A DNA stretch of 64,000 nt, from positions 52,068-116,067 of the forward strand of contig JAVBMR010000003.1 in the NCBI GenBank assembly GCA_031552235.1, read 5' to 3'. The translations under genes were made by a program, and so were the position numbers. The notes below the pieces were generated by a model. That model saw nothing but the letters and a program-made list of their open reading frames with translations, searched no databases and was not told the origin of the DNA. Shown one piece after another: positions 25,672 through 34,543 of this stretch (position 1 is its first letter; every line of letters begins with the position of its first letter). This stretch comes from WRDF01 sp031552235. GTDB taxonomy: Bacteria; Bacteroidota; Bacteroidia; Bacteroidales; Rikenellaceae.

Positions 25672-26775
25672 CTAAACCTGCACGAAAGGCGCTTTTACTA
25701 CCTTTGCCCTGACGGGTTTTTCGCGGATGACAACGGCTATCTCCGTACCCAAGGCGGCGAATCCGGGCTTGACGTATCCCATCCCGATGCCCACTTTAAG
25801 CATCGGCGACATGGTCCCTGACGTCACCTCGCCTATAATGTTCCCGCCGGGATCGGCGATCGGATAACCGTGCCGGGGAATGCCGCGCTCGACCATTTCG
25901 AACGCGACGAACTTGCGCGAAACACCCTCTTTCCTCTGGCGCTCCATGAGCGCGCGGTCTATCACGTCCTTGCCCTCTGGGAGCTTCGTCACCCACCCAA
26001 GCCCTGCCTCAATTGTTGAGGTAGTGTCGTCTATGTCGTTGCCGTAGAGGCGGAAGCCCATCTCAAGACGCAGGGTGTCGCGCGCACCCAACCCGATATT
26101 TTTCAGCCCATACTTTTCGCCTGCCGCCCACAGCGCCAGCCAAAGCTTGTCGGCGTCTTCGTTGGCCACATATATCTCGCATCCGCCGGAACCCGTATAA
26201 CCAGTAATGGAAAGTATGGCGTCTTTGATGCCCGCGATCTCGGTCTTTCTGAAAGTGTAATATTCCATATCCGCCACAGGCTCGGGACATAGTTCCTGCA
26301 CGATCTTCATGGCGTCGGGGCCCTGTATCGCCAGTTGCGCTATCTCATCCGAGGCGTTATAAAGTTCCCTGCCAGGGCGCAGGCCGAAAGCCGCACCCTC
26401 AGCCACAAGGTGATTCCAATCCTTTTCGGTATTCGCGGCGTTCACAACAAGCAGGTACGTCACAGCATCTATGCGATAGATCAGGATATCATCCACGATG
26501 CCGCCTAGGCCGTTGGGCAGGGCGGTATATTGTATCTTGCCGTCGTACAGCGCCGAGAGGTCGTTGCTCGAAACATGCTGCAAAAACCGCTGGGCATCAG
26601 GGCCTTTGACCCAGATCTCGCCCATGTGGCTCACGTCGAAAACCCCCACTCCATGCCGCACGGCCATGTGTTCGTCGTTGATGCCCGTAAACTCGATTGG
26701 CATGTCGTATCCGGCGAATCCGGCCATTTTAGCGCCGGCGGCGATGTGGTATTTTGTGAACGGGGTGGTTTTCAT
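25672..26775 (-). CDS. gcvT: Aminomethyltransferase (glycine cleavage T-protein)
   Basis: 367 residues, MKTTPFTKYHIAAGAKMAGF... T-protein features are present: GVFDVSHMGEIWVKGPDAQR near 43-62, LSITGYTGSGGCEIYV near 188-203, GLGARDTLRLEMGFRLYGND near 230-250, and the end IGEVTSGTMSPMLKVGIGMG. It transfers the methylamine-bound methylene from H-protein to THF, yielding 5,10-methylene-THF and ammonia, and so feeds the same folate pool as MetF/MetH. gcvH and gcvP are not in the window. Confidence 0.95.
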   Translation of the reverse strand: MKTTPFTKYHIAAGAKMAGFAGYDMPIEFTGINDEHMAVRHGVGVFDVSHMGEIWVKGPDAQRFLQHVSSNDLSALYDGKIQYTALPNGLGGIVDDILIYRIDAVTYLLVVNAANTEKDWNHLVAEGAAFGLRPGRELYNASDEIAQLAIQGPDAMKIVQELCPEPVADMEYYTFRKTEIAGIKDAILSITGYTGSGGCEIYVANEDADKLWLALWAAGEKYGLKNIGLGARDTLRLEMGFRLYGNDIDDTTSTIEAGLGWVTKLPEGKDVIDRALMERQRKEGVSRKFVAFEMVERGIPRHGYPIADPGGNIIGEVTSGTMSPMLKVGIGMGYVKPGFAALGTEIAVVIREKPVRAKVVKAPFVQV

Positions 26776-26797
26776 AAAATCAGTACTTGATATGATA

Positions 26798-26805
26798 CAA
26801 ATGTA
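26798..26805 (-). promoter_or_regulatory. -7 box for gcvT
   Basis: TACATTTG on the minus strand, 22 bases before the gcvT ATG; matches TAnnTTTG. Confidence 0.5.
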
Positions 26806-26837
26806 GTTTGTTTTAAATATAATTATCTCCGGCGAGT

Positions 26838-27010
26838 GTCAATTTATCAACTTTCCACCGACATTAAGATTCCCAATAAATCAGTGTCGCCTTTAGCGAC
26901 ACCTGCAGCCTGCCGCCGCCCCACGCGGCGGGCTGCTTCACTCGCCTGCAGCTCGACGTGCCCTCCGCCGGCGGCAGACCGCTCGTCAATTGCCCTTATT
27001 GCGTCCGATC
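26838..27010. repeat. Repeat-rich gap between gcvT and ileS
   Basis: Holds the hairpin gtgtcgcctttagcgacac (26883-26901) and GC palindromes (cctgccgccgccccacgcgg...). These echo 13530-13570 and 31740-31770. No gene is seen; the ileS promoter follows. Confidence 0.45.
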
Positions 27011-27050
27011 GTTTTTTTATATAAGGTAGCCATAGTCAGCGAAAAATAGT

Positions 27051-27058
27051 TATTTTTG
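27051..27058 (+). promoter_or_regulatory. -7 box for ileS
   Basis: TATTTTTG followed by C, exact TAnnTTTG, 57 bases before the ATG at 27116. Confidence 0.55.
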
Positions 27059-27115
27059 CACTTTATCCGGCCGGGACGGCGATTTCCCGGAACCAAGACA
27101 GAGTAAAAGACAGTT

Positions 27116-30100
27116 ATGAGCAGCGCTAAATTCAAAGAGTACAAAGGGTTGAACCTGCCCCAGGTGGGTAAGGAAGTGTCGGAGCAGTGGGACAAAAACC
27201 ATACTTTCGAGAAGAGTATGACCACCCGCGAAGGCCGTCCCGATTATATTTTTTACGAGGGGCCTCCCTCGGCGAACGGCCATCCTGGCATCCACCACGT
27301 ACTCGCGCGTACCATCAAGGATATTATCTGCCGTTACAAAACCCAGCAGGGCTTCCTCGTGCGCCGCAAGGCCGGCTGGGACACCCACGGGCTTCCGGTT
27401 GAGCTCGGCGTGGAGAAAAAACTGGGCATCACGAAGGAAGACATCGGCAAGACCATATCCATCGAGGAGTACAACCGCACCTGCCGCGAGGCGGTGATGG
27501 AATTCACGAGCGAGTGGGAAGACCTCACCCGTACGATGGGCTACTGGGTCGACATGCGCGAGCCGTATGTGACCTACGAGAACAAATACATCGAATCGGT
27601 CTGGTGGAGCCTCAAGCGGCTTTTCGAAAAGGGGCTGCTCTACAAGGGCTACACCATCCAGCCATATTCGCCGGCGGCAGGCACGGGCCTGAGCAACCAC
27701 GAGCTGAACCAGCCGGGCTGCTACCGCGACGTGAAGGACACCACCTGCACGGCGCAGTTCAAGGTGATCCGCGACGCCAAATCCGAAAAACTGTTCGCCG
27801 GCATACAGGGCGACCTCTACATACTTGCGTGGACGACCACCCCATGGACGCTCCCCTCGAACACCGCGCTGGCCGTTGGGCCTGAGCTCGAATATGTTCG
27901 TGTGAAATGCATCAATCCCTACACCAAGGTTGAGCAGACGGTTATCCTCGCCAAAGACCTTGCAGGCAGTTATTTCGGACCTAAGCAGGAAGGCACGTTC
28001 GAGATAATGGACGGCACGCTCAAGGGCAAGGAACTCGCAGGCGTTAACTACGAACAGCTCTTGCCCTGGGTGCGCCCCATGGGCGACGCCTTCCGCGTGA
28101 TCCCGGCCGACTTCGTGACCGTTTCGGACGGTACGGGCATCGTGCATATCGCACCCACTTTCGGTGCCGACGACGACCGCGCAGGAAAACAGAACGGCAT
28201 CGCGCCGCTCCAGATGTTGGACAAGGCAGGAAAACTCCAGCCGATGGTCGACCGCACGGGTAAATTCTACCTTATCGAAGACCTCGACCCGGATTACGTG
28301 ACGGAATACGTCAACGTGGAAGCCTACAAGCATTGGGCAGGGCGATTCGTGAAGAACGCCTACGAAACCGCGGAAAAGAACGACGACGAAACGCTCGACG
28401 TGGACATCGCCGTGACGCTCAAAGGCAACAACCAGGCGATGCGCATCGAGAAGCACACCCACTCCTACCCCCACTGCTGGCGTACGGACAAGCCGGTGCT
28501 TTACTACCCGCTCGACTCTTGGTTCGTGCGCACCACGCAGCTCAAAGACCGAATGGTCGAGCTCAACAACACCATAAACTGGAAACCGGCCTCGACCGGG
28601 GCGGGACGCTTCGGCAAATGGCTCGAAGGCCTCGTGGACTGGAACCTCTCGCGCTCGCGCTTCTGGGGTACGCCGCTCCCGGTGTGGGCTACAGAGGACT
28701 ACGCCGAGATCAAGTGTATCGGTTCGGTGGAAGAGCTCAAAAACGAGATAGCCAAATCCGTGGCGGCAGGCTTCATGGAATCGAACCCGCTGGAAAAATT
28801 TGTCCCCGGCGACTTCTCGAAGGCCAACTACGACGTTTTCGACCTGCACCGCCCCTACGTGGACAACATCGTCCTCGTATCGAGCAAAGGCGAACGGATG
28901 GAGCGCGAACGCGACCTCATCGACGTTTGGTTCGATAGCGGCGCGATGCCCTATGCGCAGGCACATTATCCGTTCGAGATGGACGACAAGCAGTTCGGTA
29001 AGGTCTATCCGGCCGATTTCGTGGCCGAAGGCGTCGACCAGACCCGCGGCTGGTTCTTCACGCTCCACGCGCTGGGGACCATGCTTTTCGACAGCGTTAC
29101 CTACAAAAATATCATATCGAACGGGCTTGTCCTCGACAAGAACGGCAACAAGATGAGCAAGCGACTGGGCAACGGAGTCGACCCGTTCGACCAGATGGAA
29201 AAATACGGCCCCGACGCCGTACGCTGGTACATGATAAGCAACTCGCAGCCGTGGGATAACCTGAAGTTCGACCCGGACGGAGTGGACGAGGTGCGCCGCA
29301 AATTTTTTGGAACGCTCTATAACACATATAGTTTCTTCGCGCTCTACGCCAATGTGGACAGTTTCACCGGCCGTGAGGCGGAAGTCCCGGTGGCAAAACG
29401 CCCCGAGATCGACCGCTGGATCATCTCTCTTTTGAACACGCTGGTGGCCGAGGTAACGGCAAGGCTCGAAGACTACGACCCCACCCCGGCGGCACGCCTG
29501 ATCGAGGATTTCGTGAACGACAACCTTTCGAACTGGTACGTGCGCCTGAACCGCAAGCGTTTCTGGGGCGGCGAAATGAACGAGGATAAGCTGGCGGCAT
29601 ACCAGACGCTCTACGCTTGTCTGGAGACAGTTTCGATGCTTATGGCGCCGATGGCGCCGTTTATGGCCGACCGCATATTCACCGACCTCAACTCGCTCAG
29701 CGGCCGCCACACTGACGAATCGGTACACCTCGCGGCGTTCCCCAAAGCCGACACCTCGCTTATCGACAAGGAACTGGAAGGCATGATGGAAGTCGCGCAG
29801 AGGGTTTCGTCGATGGTGCTTGCCCTGCGCCGCAAGGTAAATATCAAGGTGCGCCAGCCGCTGACCAAGATAATCGTTCCGGTACTCGACCCCGAGGTCA
29901 AGCGCCATATCGAAGCTGTGGAAAACCTCATTAAAGGCGAGGTCAACATCAAGGAGATAGAGCTTATCGAGAATACCGCAGGCATCATCACCAAGCGCAT
30001 CAAGCCCAACTTCAAGACTTTAGGCCCGAAATACGGCAAGCAGATGAAGCAGATCTCAGCCCTCGTAGCCGGGTTCTCGCAGGACGACATCGCCAGGCTC

Positions 30101-30517
30101 GAAGCCGCTGGCGGCATGACCCTCGACATAGACGGCGAACAGCTCCCGACCGTGCTGGAAGATTTCGAGATCACGTCGGAGGATATGCCGGGCTGGCTCG
30201 TTTCGACCGAGGGCAAGCTCACGGTGGCGCTCGACATTACCGTCACCGAGGAACTCCGCCGCGAAGGCGTGGCACGCGAGTTGATAAACCGTATCCAGAA
30301 TATCCGCAAAGAGAGCGGGTTCGAGGTCACGGACAAGATCCGCGTGGAGATCGCCGACAACGAACTGGTAGGCGGAGCGGTGGCTGATTTTGCCGACTAC
30401 ATAGCAGCGCAGACCCTCGCCCTCAAAGTGAGCCTGTCCGGCAAACCGTCGGGAGATTTCATCAACGACGCAGAGATAGACGAACAGGGCGTAACTATCG
30501 CGGTAACAAAAGTTTAA
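27116..30517 (+). CDS. ileS: Isoleucyl-tRNA synthetase, type with swapped HIGH motif (GIHH)
   Basis: 1133 residues, longer than the roughly 940 of E. coli IleRS and typical of the second, eukaryote-like IleRS class. The class I signature normally reads HxGH; here the segment after PPSANGHP is Gly58-Ile59-His60-His61, the first and third positions being exchanged. The second signature is NKMSKRLGNG (KMSK at 679-682). The editing CP1 insertion (about 200-430) contains TTTPWTLPSNTALAVGPELE. The C-terminal anticodon region is long, with LAALRRKVNIKVRQPL-type sequence. It charges tRNA-Ile. Members of this class are known for resistance to mupirocin; the GxHH form is associated with very high resistance. 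Resistance here is inference only. Confidence 0.96.
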   Translation: MSSAKFKEYKGLNLPQVGKEVSEQWDKNHTFEKSMTTREGRPDYIFYEGPPSANGHPGIHHVLARTIKDIICRYKTQQGFLVRRKAGWDTHGLPVELGVEKKLGITKEDIGKTISIEEYNRTCREAVMEFTSEWEDLTRTMGYWVDMREPYVTYENKYIESVWWSLKRLFEKGLLYKGYTIQPYSPAAGTGLSNHELNQPGCYRDVKDTTCTAQFKVIRDAKSEKLFAGIQGDLYILAWTTTPWTLPSNTALAVGPELEYVRVKCINPYTKVEQTVILAKDLAGSYFGPKQEGTFEIMDGTLKGKELAGVNYEQLLPWVRPMGDAFRVIPADFVTVSDGTGIVHIAPTFGADDDRAGKQNGIAPLQMLDKAGKLQPMVDRTGKFYLIEDLDPDYVTEYVNVEAYKHWAGRFVKNAYETAEKNDDETLDVDIAVTLKGNNQAMRIEKHTHSYPHCWRTDKPVLYYPLDSWFVRTTQLKDRMVELNNTINWKPASTGAGRFGKWLEGLVDWNLSRSRFWGTPLPVWATEDYAEIKCIGSVEELKNEIAKSVAAGFMESNPLEKFVPGDFSKANYDVFDLHRPYVDNIVLVSSKGERMERERDLIDVWFDSGAMPYAQAHYPFEMDDKQFGKVYPADFVAEGVDQTRGWFFTLHALGTMLFDSVTYKNIISNGLVLDKNGNKMSKRLGNGVDPFDQMEKYGPDAVRWYMISNSQPWDNLKFDPDGVDEVRRKFFGTLYNTYSFFALYANVDSFTGREAEVPVAKRPEIDRWIISLLNTLVAEVTARLEDYDPTPAARLIEDFVNDNLSNWYVRLNRKRFWGGEMNEDKLAAYQTLYACLETVSMLMAPMAPFMADRIFTDLNSLSGRHTDESVHLAAFPKADTSLIDKELEGMMEVAQRVSSMVLALRRKVNIKVRQPLTKIIVPVLDPEVKRHIEAVENLIKGEVNIKEIELIENTAGIITKRIKPNFKTLGPKYGKQMKQISALVAGFSQDDIARLEAAGGMTLDIDGEQLPTVLEDFEITSEDMPGWLVSTEGKLTVALDITVTEELRREGVARELINRIQNIRKESGFEVTDKIRVEIADNELVGGAVADFADYIAAQTLALKVSLSGKPSGDFINDAEIDEQGVTIAVTKV

Positions 30518-30645
30518 ACACGCCGAATGCGCACCCCGCATGGGGAAAATCACTCGTCCGCGTTGTACAACCCTCAAAAAAGGCTATTGAAACTATATTA
30601 TATCGGAAATATTTTGTATATTTAAAGAACTTAAAACTTACGACT

Positions 30646-31032
30646 ATGGCAGAGGTTGAAAAGACACGCTATTCTGACGAAGAACTGGCTGAATTCAAAG
30701 CGATAATACTCGACAAACTCGAAAAGGCAAAGGCGGACTACGACCTATTGCGCGCAACCATAACCCACACTTCGAGCAACGACACCGAGGATACCTCGCC
30801 AACGTTCAAAGTGCTGGAAGAAGGGGCCGCGACGCTTTCGAAAGAGGAGTCGGGAAGGCTCGCCCAGCGGCAGCTCAAGTTTATCCAGCACCTCGAAGCG
30901 GCGCTGGTGCGCGTCGAGAACAAGACATACGGCATTTGCCGCGAAACCGGGAAACTCATCCCGAAGGAACGCCTGAAGATCGTCCCGCACGCTACCCTCT
31001 GCATCGAGGTCAAGGAGAACGAACGCAGGTAG
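30646..31032 (+). CDS. TraR/DksA-family protein with half of the zinc-finger cysteines
   Basis: 128 residues. A charged helical hairpin (about 10-90) is followed by the DksA C-terminal segment NKTYGICRETGKLIPKERLK...PHATLCIEVKENE. In E. coli DksA four Cys bind zinc. Here only Cys98 and Cys119 remain; the partners are Thr101 and Val122. The coiled-coil tip reads SSNDTEDTSP and keeps acidic residues. The family binds the secondary channel of RNA polymerase and alters initiation, often with ppGpp. Zinc-less forms exist, so it may still work. It follows ileS by 128 bases and ends in a clear terminator. Confidence 0.85.
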   Translation: MAEVEKTRYSDEELAEFKAIILDKLEKAKADYDLLRATITHTSSNDTEDTSPTFKVLEEGAATLSKEESGRLAQRQLKFIQHLEAALVRVENKTYGICRETGKLIPKERLKIVPHATLCIEVKENERR

Positions 31033-31055
31033 GCTCCCGCAGGTGCAACACACCG

Positions 31056-31088
31056 AAAACGGCATAGTGCAGAACTATGCCGTTTTTT
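31056..31088 (+). terminator. Terminator after the DksA-like gene
   Basis: acggcatagt / actatgccgt stem with A-run before and T-run after. Confidence 0.85.
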
Positions 31089-31118
31089 ATGCATCGTACA
31101 ATTAAAGAAAACAAAGTT

Positions 31119-31628
31119 ATGGCAACGATTATCAAAGCCGAAGAGAGGGAATTCACGGAAGATCCGGGCAAGGTCGACGGTTTCAGGATATTCACCGAGG
31201 CTTCGAGGCGCAGGAAAGGCATTGACCCACGCTACCTAAATTTCGACATGAAACGCCTCGACCCCGGGGAATATTCCGCCCCGTACCACTTCCACAGGTA
31301 TGCCGAAGAGTTATTTATGGTCGTTTCGGGCTCGGCAACGCTTAGGTGTAACGATGGACTGCATGTTGTCGGCAGCGGTGACATCCTGTTCTTCGAGGCC
31401 GGAGAGAATGGGGCGCACCAGCTCTACAACCACACCGGCGAGGCGTGTACTTACCTCGATATCCGCTCCTTTATCGGCCACGACATCTGCGAATATCCGG
31501 ATTCGGGCAAGGTGTTCATCGTTCCCACCTACGAGATATTCAGGAAGGACTCGCAGGCGGAATATTTCGAGGGAGAACGGGACATAAAGGAAAAATGGCG
31601 GCAGCTCCGGGAGGAAACCGCCGAATAA
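31119..31628 (+). CDS. Cupin-domain protein
   Basis: 169 residues from the ATG at 31119 (MATIIKAEEREFTEDPGKVD); the upstream ATG lies inside the preceding terminator. Cupin motif 1 is visible in PYHFHRYAEELFMVVSGSAT (His-X-His and Glu, about 62-81), with VVGSGDILFFEAGENGAHQL as the second part. It should bind one metal in a beta-barrel. Similar single-cupin proteins include isomerases and sugar-binding or regulatory proteins; no reaction can be assigned. No signal peptide. Confidence 0.82.
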   Translation: MATIIKAEEREFTEDPGKVDGFRIFTEASRRRKGIDPRYLNFDMKRLDPGEYSAPYHFHRYAEELFMVVSGSATLRCNDGLHVVGSGDILFFEAGENGAHQLYNHTGEACTYLDIRSFIGHDICEYPDSGKVFIVPTYEIFRKDSQAEYFEGERDIKEKWRQLREETAE

Positions 31629-31662
31629 ATAACACGCTTATCAGCAAGGAATATTTTTTACA

Positions 31663-31879
31663 CTTATCCGCAAAAATACACTTGCGGTATACAGTATGCC
31701 GCCAGCGGTGGGCGCGAACGAGCCAACGGCGAGTAAAGCAGCCCGCCGCCCCATGCGGCGGCAGGCTGCATGGCTTGCCTGCGGCAAGCCTCCCAAGGCA
31801 CCGGCCATGAGGCCGCGCTCCGCGCGCGGCCCGTACAGTTTGCTCCGCTCGCCGCAATAGGTGTATTTTTGCGGATAAG
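31663..31879. repeat. MITE-like element with 19-bp perfect inverted ends
   Basis: cttatccgcaaaaatacac (31663-31681) and its exact reverse complement gtgtatttttgcggataag (31861-31879) bound about 217 bases of GC-rich palindromic sequence with no gene. Weaker symmetry continues outward (aaggaatat on the left, attcctt on the right). The end sequence resembles the ends of the 8736-9025 element. It is the main content of the gap 31629-32100. Confidence 0.65.
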
Positions 31880-32055
31880 CATTATATTCCTTTACCAGGA
31901 AATGTCATATTCCTTGTATCGGTGTCACCTTAACGATACAGGCAGCCTGTAGCCACCCATGCGGCCGACTGCCTCACTACGGCTCTAATGCGCCCTTCTC
32001 CAGCGGCAGAACGGCATTACAAGGGCATTCTCACAAAGAAGCATCGCAAACAAAA

Positions 32056-32079
32056 CCGCCGCGACACATGTCGCGGCGG
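32056..32079 (-). terminator. Terminator of the outer-membrane protein gene
   Basis: CCGCCGCGACA / TGTCGCGGCGG perfect stem; on the minus strand it is followed by TTTTGTTTG, 22 bases past the stop at 32101. Confidence 0.85.
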
Positions 32080-32100
32080 ATCTGTCATTGACAACAGTTC

Positions 32101-32736
32101 TTAGAACTGCACCCCGAATCGTAACCCGAAGTTGTTCAGGTTGTCGACCGAGTATCCTACCATGTCGGTCGAGTTCGTACCGTAGTCGTAATACGCAGCG
32201 ACGTGTATACCTGCCGAGTGCATTCTGTCGGGCCATATCGTCACACCTACTTCCGGCGAGAAATAGAAGCCCCATGTGTTGTCGTAGCTTTCGTACTGGT
32301 TGTAGAACGATTCCATACGCGCAAACTGCGGGCCGATCTTCATGGCCAGATAGGGAACCAGCATGCCTGAACCGTCGTTTAAGCGGTAGCGGACAGCCGC
32401 ACCGAACGGCAAACGATAAATGCTGTGCTGCTGGTCGGTGAACAACGAACCGTTGTCCCCGATACTGACAACCTGTGCGCCCTTGTATTCGTTGTTGGTG
32501 TGGAACGCAACGAAACCGCCGATAGCGAAGTCGCCGCCGCCCAGGAAGTAACCCCCTTCGAAGTTCATACCCCATCCGCTTATTTTATTGGCGAAGTCAT
32601 TGTTTACCGGTATGTTCAACTGCCAGTCGACGTTAATGTAAGCGTTGTCGAGATTCTGCGCGTTTGCCGAGTAGCCGGCGCACAGAGCCATTATTACTGC
32701 GGCAAATTTTGCCGTCGATTTTATTATATTTTTCAT
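32101..32736 (-). CDS. Outer-membrane beta-barrel protein
   Basis: 211 residues with a Sec signal peptide (about 1-26, ending YSANA-Q). The mature part is a run of alternating amphipathic strands (GMNFEGGYFLGGGDFAIGGF, GFYFSPEVGVTIWPDRMHSA). It ends in the aromatic C-terminal strand LNNFGLRFGVQF typical of BAM-inserted barrels. About eight strands would fit. It is probably an OmpA/OmpW-like small barrel; function unknown. It lies 57 bases after a DUF4136 lipoprotein on the same strand, suggesting co-expression at the envelope. Confidence 0.82.
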   Translation of the reverse strand: MKNIIKSTAKFAAVIMALCAGYSANAQNLDNAYINVDWQLNIPVNNDFANKISGWGMNFEGGYFLGGGDFAIGGFVAFHTNNEYKGAQVVSIGDNGSLFTDQQHSIYRLPFGAAVRYRLNDGSGMLVPYLAMKIGPQFARMESFYNQYESYDNTWGFYFSPEVGVTIWPDRMHSAGIHVAAYYDYGTNSTDMVGYSVDNLNNFGLRFGVQF

Positions 32737-32793
32737 ATATTCTGAATTATTGTGATGTATTAAATTCGGTTATGCGCGAACGACAACCGTTCT

Positions 32794-33450
32794 TTAGATG
32801 GGGTTCTGTGTCTGGAGATACGGCGACTGTGTAAATGCCTGCGGTATGCGGTCGAGGATGAACGGTGCGTTACTCTCCTGCGAGCCGAAGTCATAGCCGT
32901 TGATCAACGAGTTCCATTTCACGGGCAGCACCGGCTCGTCGCCTTCGGAAGGTTCCGGAGCGTTCGCCAACGCCAGTTCGGCAGTCATCGTAGCCGATGC
33001 GGATGCATAGACAACAGGATACGGGTAAGGATAGTACCAAGTCGGCCAATACCAATCCCACCACCAGTAATCCGAGTAATAGGTGTAATAGTAGTCGATA
33101 TCGCGGATGTAGACCAATACCAACTGCAGACCATTATCAGCTTGCGCTTCCTCAAGTGAGGTATAGGCTTCGGTGTCATAACCGTAAGCTTCCAAACCGG
33201 ACTTGTAGGCCTCGATTATATTATCCGCACTGCCGGTATTCCATGGCGTTGTAGTTCCGTCGTCATTCAGCATGGCAATTACATCGGGCACAAAAACCCC
33301 CTGGCCTTCCGCATAAGAAGGCGTCGGGAATTGGGCAGGGTCGTAAGAAGTGTAAACCAGATACTCCGAGCTGAGTTCGTCCATATCAGGATTCTTCTGA
33401 CATGATACTATCGCCGCTGCGGCGACCAGTAGAATGATAAATTTTTTCAT
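32794..33450 (-). CDS. DUF4136-type lipoprotein
   Basis: 218 residues. The lipoprotein signal is MKKFIILLVAAAAIVSCQKN (lipobox IVSC, Cys17). The mature protein has the DUF4136 pattern: an early strand SSEYLVYTSYDPAQ, then a DxLIxVxY-like LQLVLVYIRDIDYYYTYYSD. A strikingly Tyr/Trp-rich stretch (WWWDWYWPTWYYPYPYP, about 125-145) follows, then AAELAL-type strands. It is anchored in the outer or inner membrane; role unknown. It is probably co-transcribed with the beta-barrel gene next to it. Confidence 0.8.
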   Translation of the reverse strand: MKKFIILLVAAAAIVSCQKNPDMDELSSEYLVYTSYDPAQFPTPSYAEGQGVFVPDVIAMLNDDGTTTPWNTGSADNIIEAYKSGLEAYGYDTEAYTSLEEAQADNGLQLVLVYIRDIDYYYTYYSDYWWWDWYWPTWYYPYPYPVVYASASATMTAELALANAPEPSEGDEPVLPVKWNSLINGYDFGSQESNAPFILDRIPQAFTQSPYLQTQNPI

Positions 33451-33498
33451 ATTGTATGATAATTTAAAAAATGGTTTTATTCTAAAATATCAATAGTC

Positions 33499-33558
33499 AT
33501 GCCAAAGGGGGCAACGGCCCCGGTAATGCTCGAAAAGAGCAACATTACGGTATGGCAT
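33499..33558. repeat. Nested dyad in the divergent intergenic region
   Basis: atgcca (33499-33504) pairs with tggcat (33553-33558), and ccggtaatg with cattacgg inside it, around ctcgaaaagag. The dyad lies between the DUF4136 gene (minus) and the next plus-strand gene, so it may be an operator or cruciform. Confidence 0.5.
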
Positions 33559-33624
33559 CAAAATTGCCTGACCTCAGCAAAGCATACCAACATACCATAT
33601 TATTTATTTAATCAGCTATTTAAA

Positions 33625-34404
33625 ATGAAAAACCGCAAACTTTTACTTTGTGCGCTGGCTTTGGGGGCGTTCTCCGCTTCCGCACAGCATTTGAGCGAGG
33701 CCGAAATGAAGCAGGCCAACGACCCGATGGCCCACATCACAACCGTGAACTTCCACAATTATTACATGCCGGCGATAACCGGCGAAGACGGGTCCGCGAG
33801 GGCGAACACGGCCTGGGTGCGCGTCGCCCAACCCGTTGGCGAACGCCTGCTCCTGCGGGCGTCGATCCCCATAAGCATGGTACCCACATCCGAGGGCCCA
33901 AAATCGGGACTTAACGACGCGAGCATCTTCGGCGTGGTGCTTGCCAGCAAAAAAACCAGCGCCAACAAGATCGGCATAGGGCCGATGTTCGTAATCCCCA
34001 CCTCGACCGATGTCGATAACATAGGCAGCGGCAAATGGCAGGCGGGATTGGCGGGACTCGTATTCTTCGCCAAGAACCCGGCGCTACAGGGAGGCGGGCT
34101 TGTGACATGGCAAACTTCGATCGCCGGAAAGAAAGACAAGCCCGACGTCAGCCTTTTGACCTTCCAGCCCATCGGCATATGCCAGATCGGCGGCGGAACC
34201 TACCTGCGCTCGGCGGCGACATGGACGTTCGACCTGAAGCACGGGGCGTATGACGTGCCTGTGGGAATCGGGATCGGACATGTGACGAAAGTGGGCAAAA
34301 CAGTGTTCAACGTATTCATCGAACCGCAGTATTCGGTGGTCAACTCCGGCATTGGACAACCGCAGTTCCAGCTGTTCGCCGGTATAAACATGCAGTTGCT
34401 TTAG
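33625..34404 (+). CDS. Secreted outer-membrane-like protein, unknown role
   Basis: 259 residues from the ATG at 33625 (MKNRKLLLCALALGAFSASA-Q), selected because it gives a clean signal peptide. The rest alternates short strands rich in Gly and aromatics (LRASIPISMVPTSEGPKSGL, IGIGPMFVIPTSTDVDNIGS, FQPIGICQIGGGTYLRSAAT, IEPQYSVVNSGIGQPQFQLF) and ends in INMQLL, a barrel-like terminal strand. It resembles outer-membrane transport/porin-like proteins found near metabolic genes in many Gram-negatives, but I cannot name the family. It is monocistronic and ends at a strong bidirectional terminator shared with rpoC. Confidence 0.72.
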   Translation: MKNRKLLLCALALGAFSASAQHLSEAEMKQANDPMAHITTVNFHNYYMPAITGEDGSARANTAWVRVAQPVGERLLLRASIPISMVPTSEGPKSGLNDASIFGVVLASKKTSANKIGIGPMFVIPTSTDVDNIGSGKWQAGLAGLVFFAKNPALQGGGLVTWQTSIAGKKDKPDVSLLTFQPIGICQIGGGTYLRSAATWTFDLKHGAYDVPVGIGIGHVTKVGKTVFNVFIEPQYSVVNSGIGQPQFQLFAGINMQLL

Positions 34405-34488
34405 TGCCTTCCGGTACACGGATAGAGCAGACACACCAACGCAACCCGGGGCATCATAGCGAGAAACAACCACGACGCAAAATTGCAC

Positions 34489-34526
34489 AAAAAAGAGGGC
34501 TTCGATTAATCGAAGCCCTCTTTTTT
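34489..34526. terminator. Bidirectional terminator between the OMP gene and rpoC
   Basis: gagggcttcgatt / aatcgaagccctc stem with six A before and six T after; serves both converging genes. Confidence 0.9.
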
Positions 34527-34543
34527 CAAATCCTGACGGCTGC

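Noticed and set aside
27050..29908. A 952-residue minus-strand frame
   Set aside because: It lies antisense to ileS, whose plus-strand frame has full synthetase motifs; the antisense frame has no recognisable domains and is an effect of GC-rich codon use.
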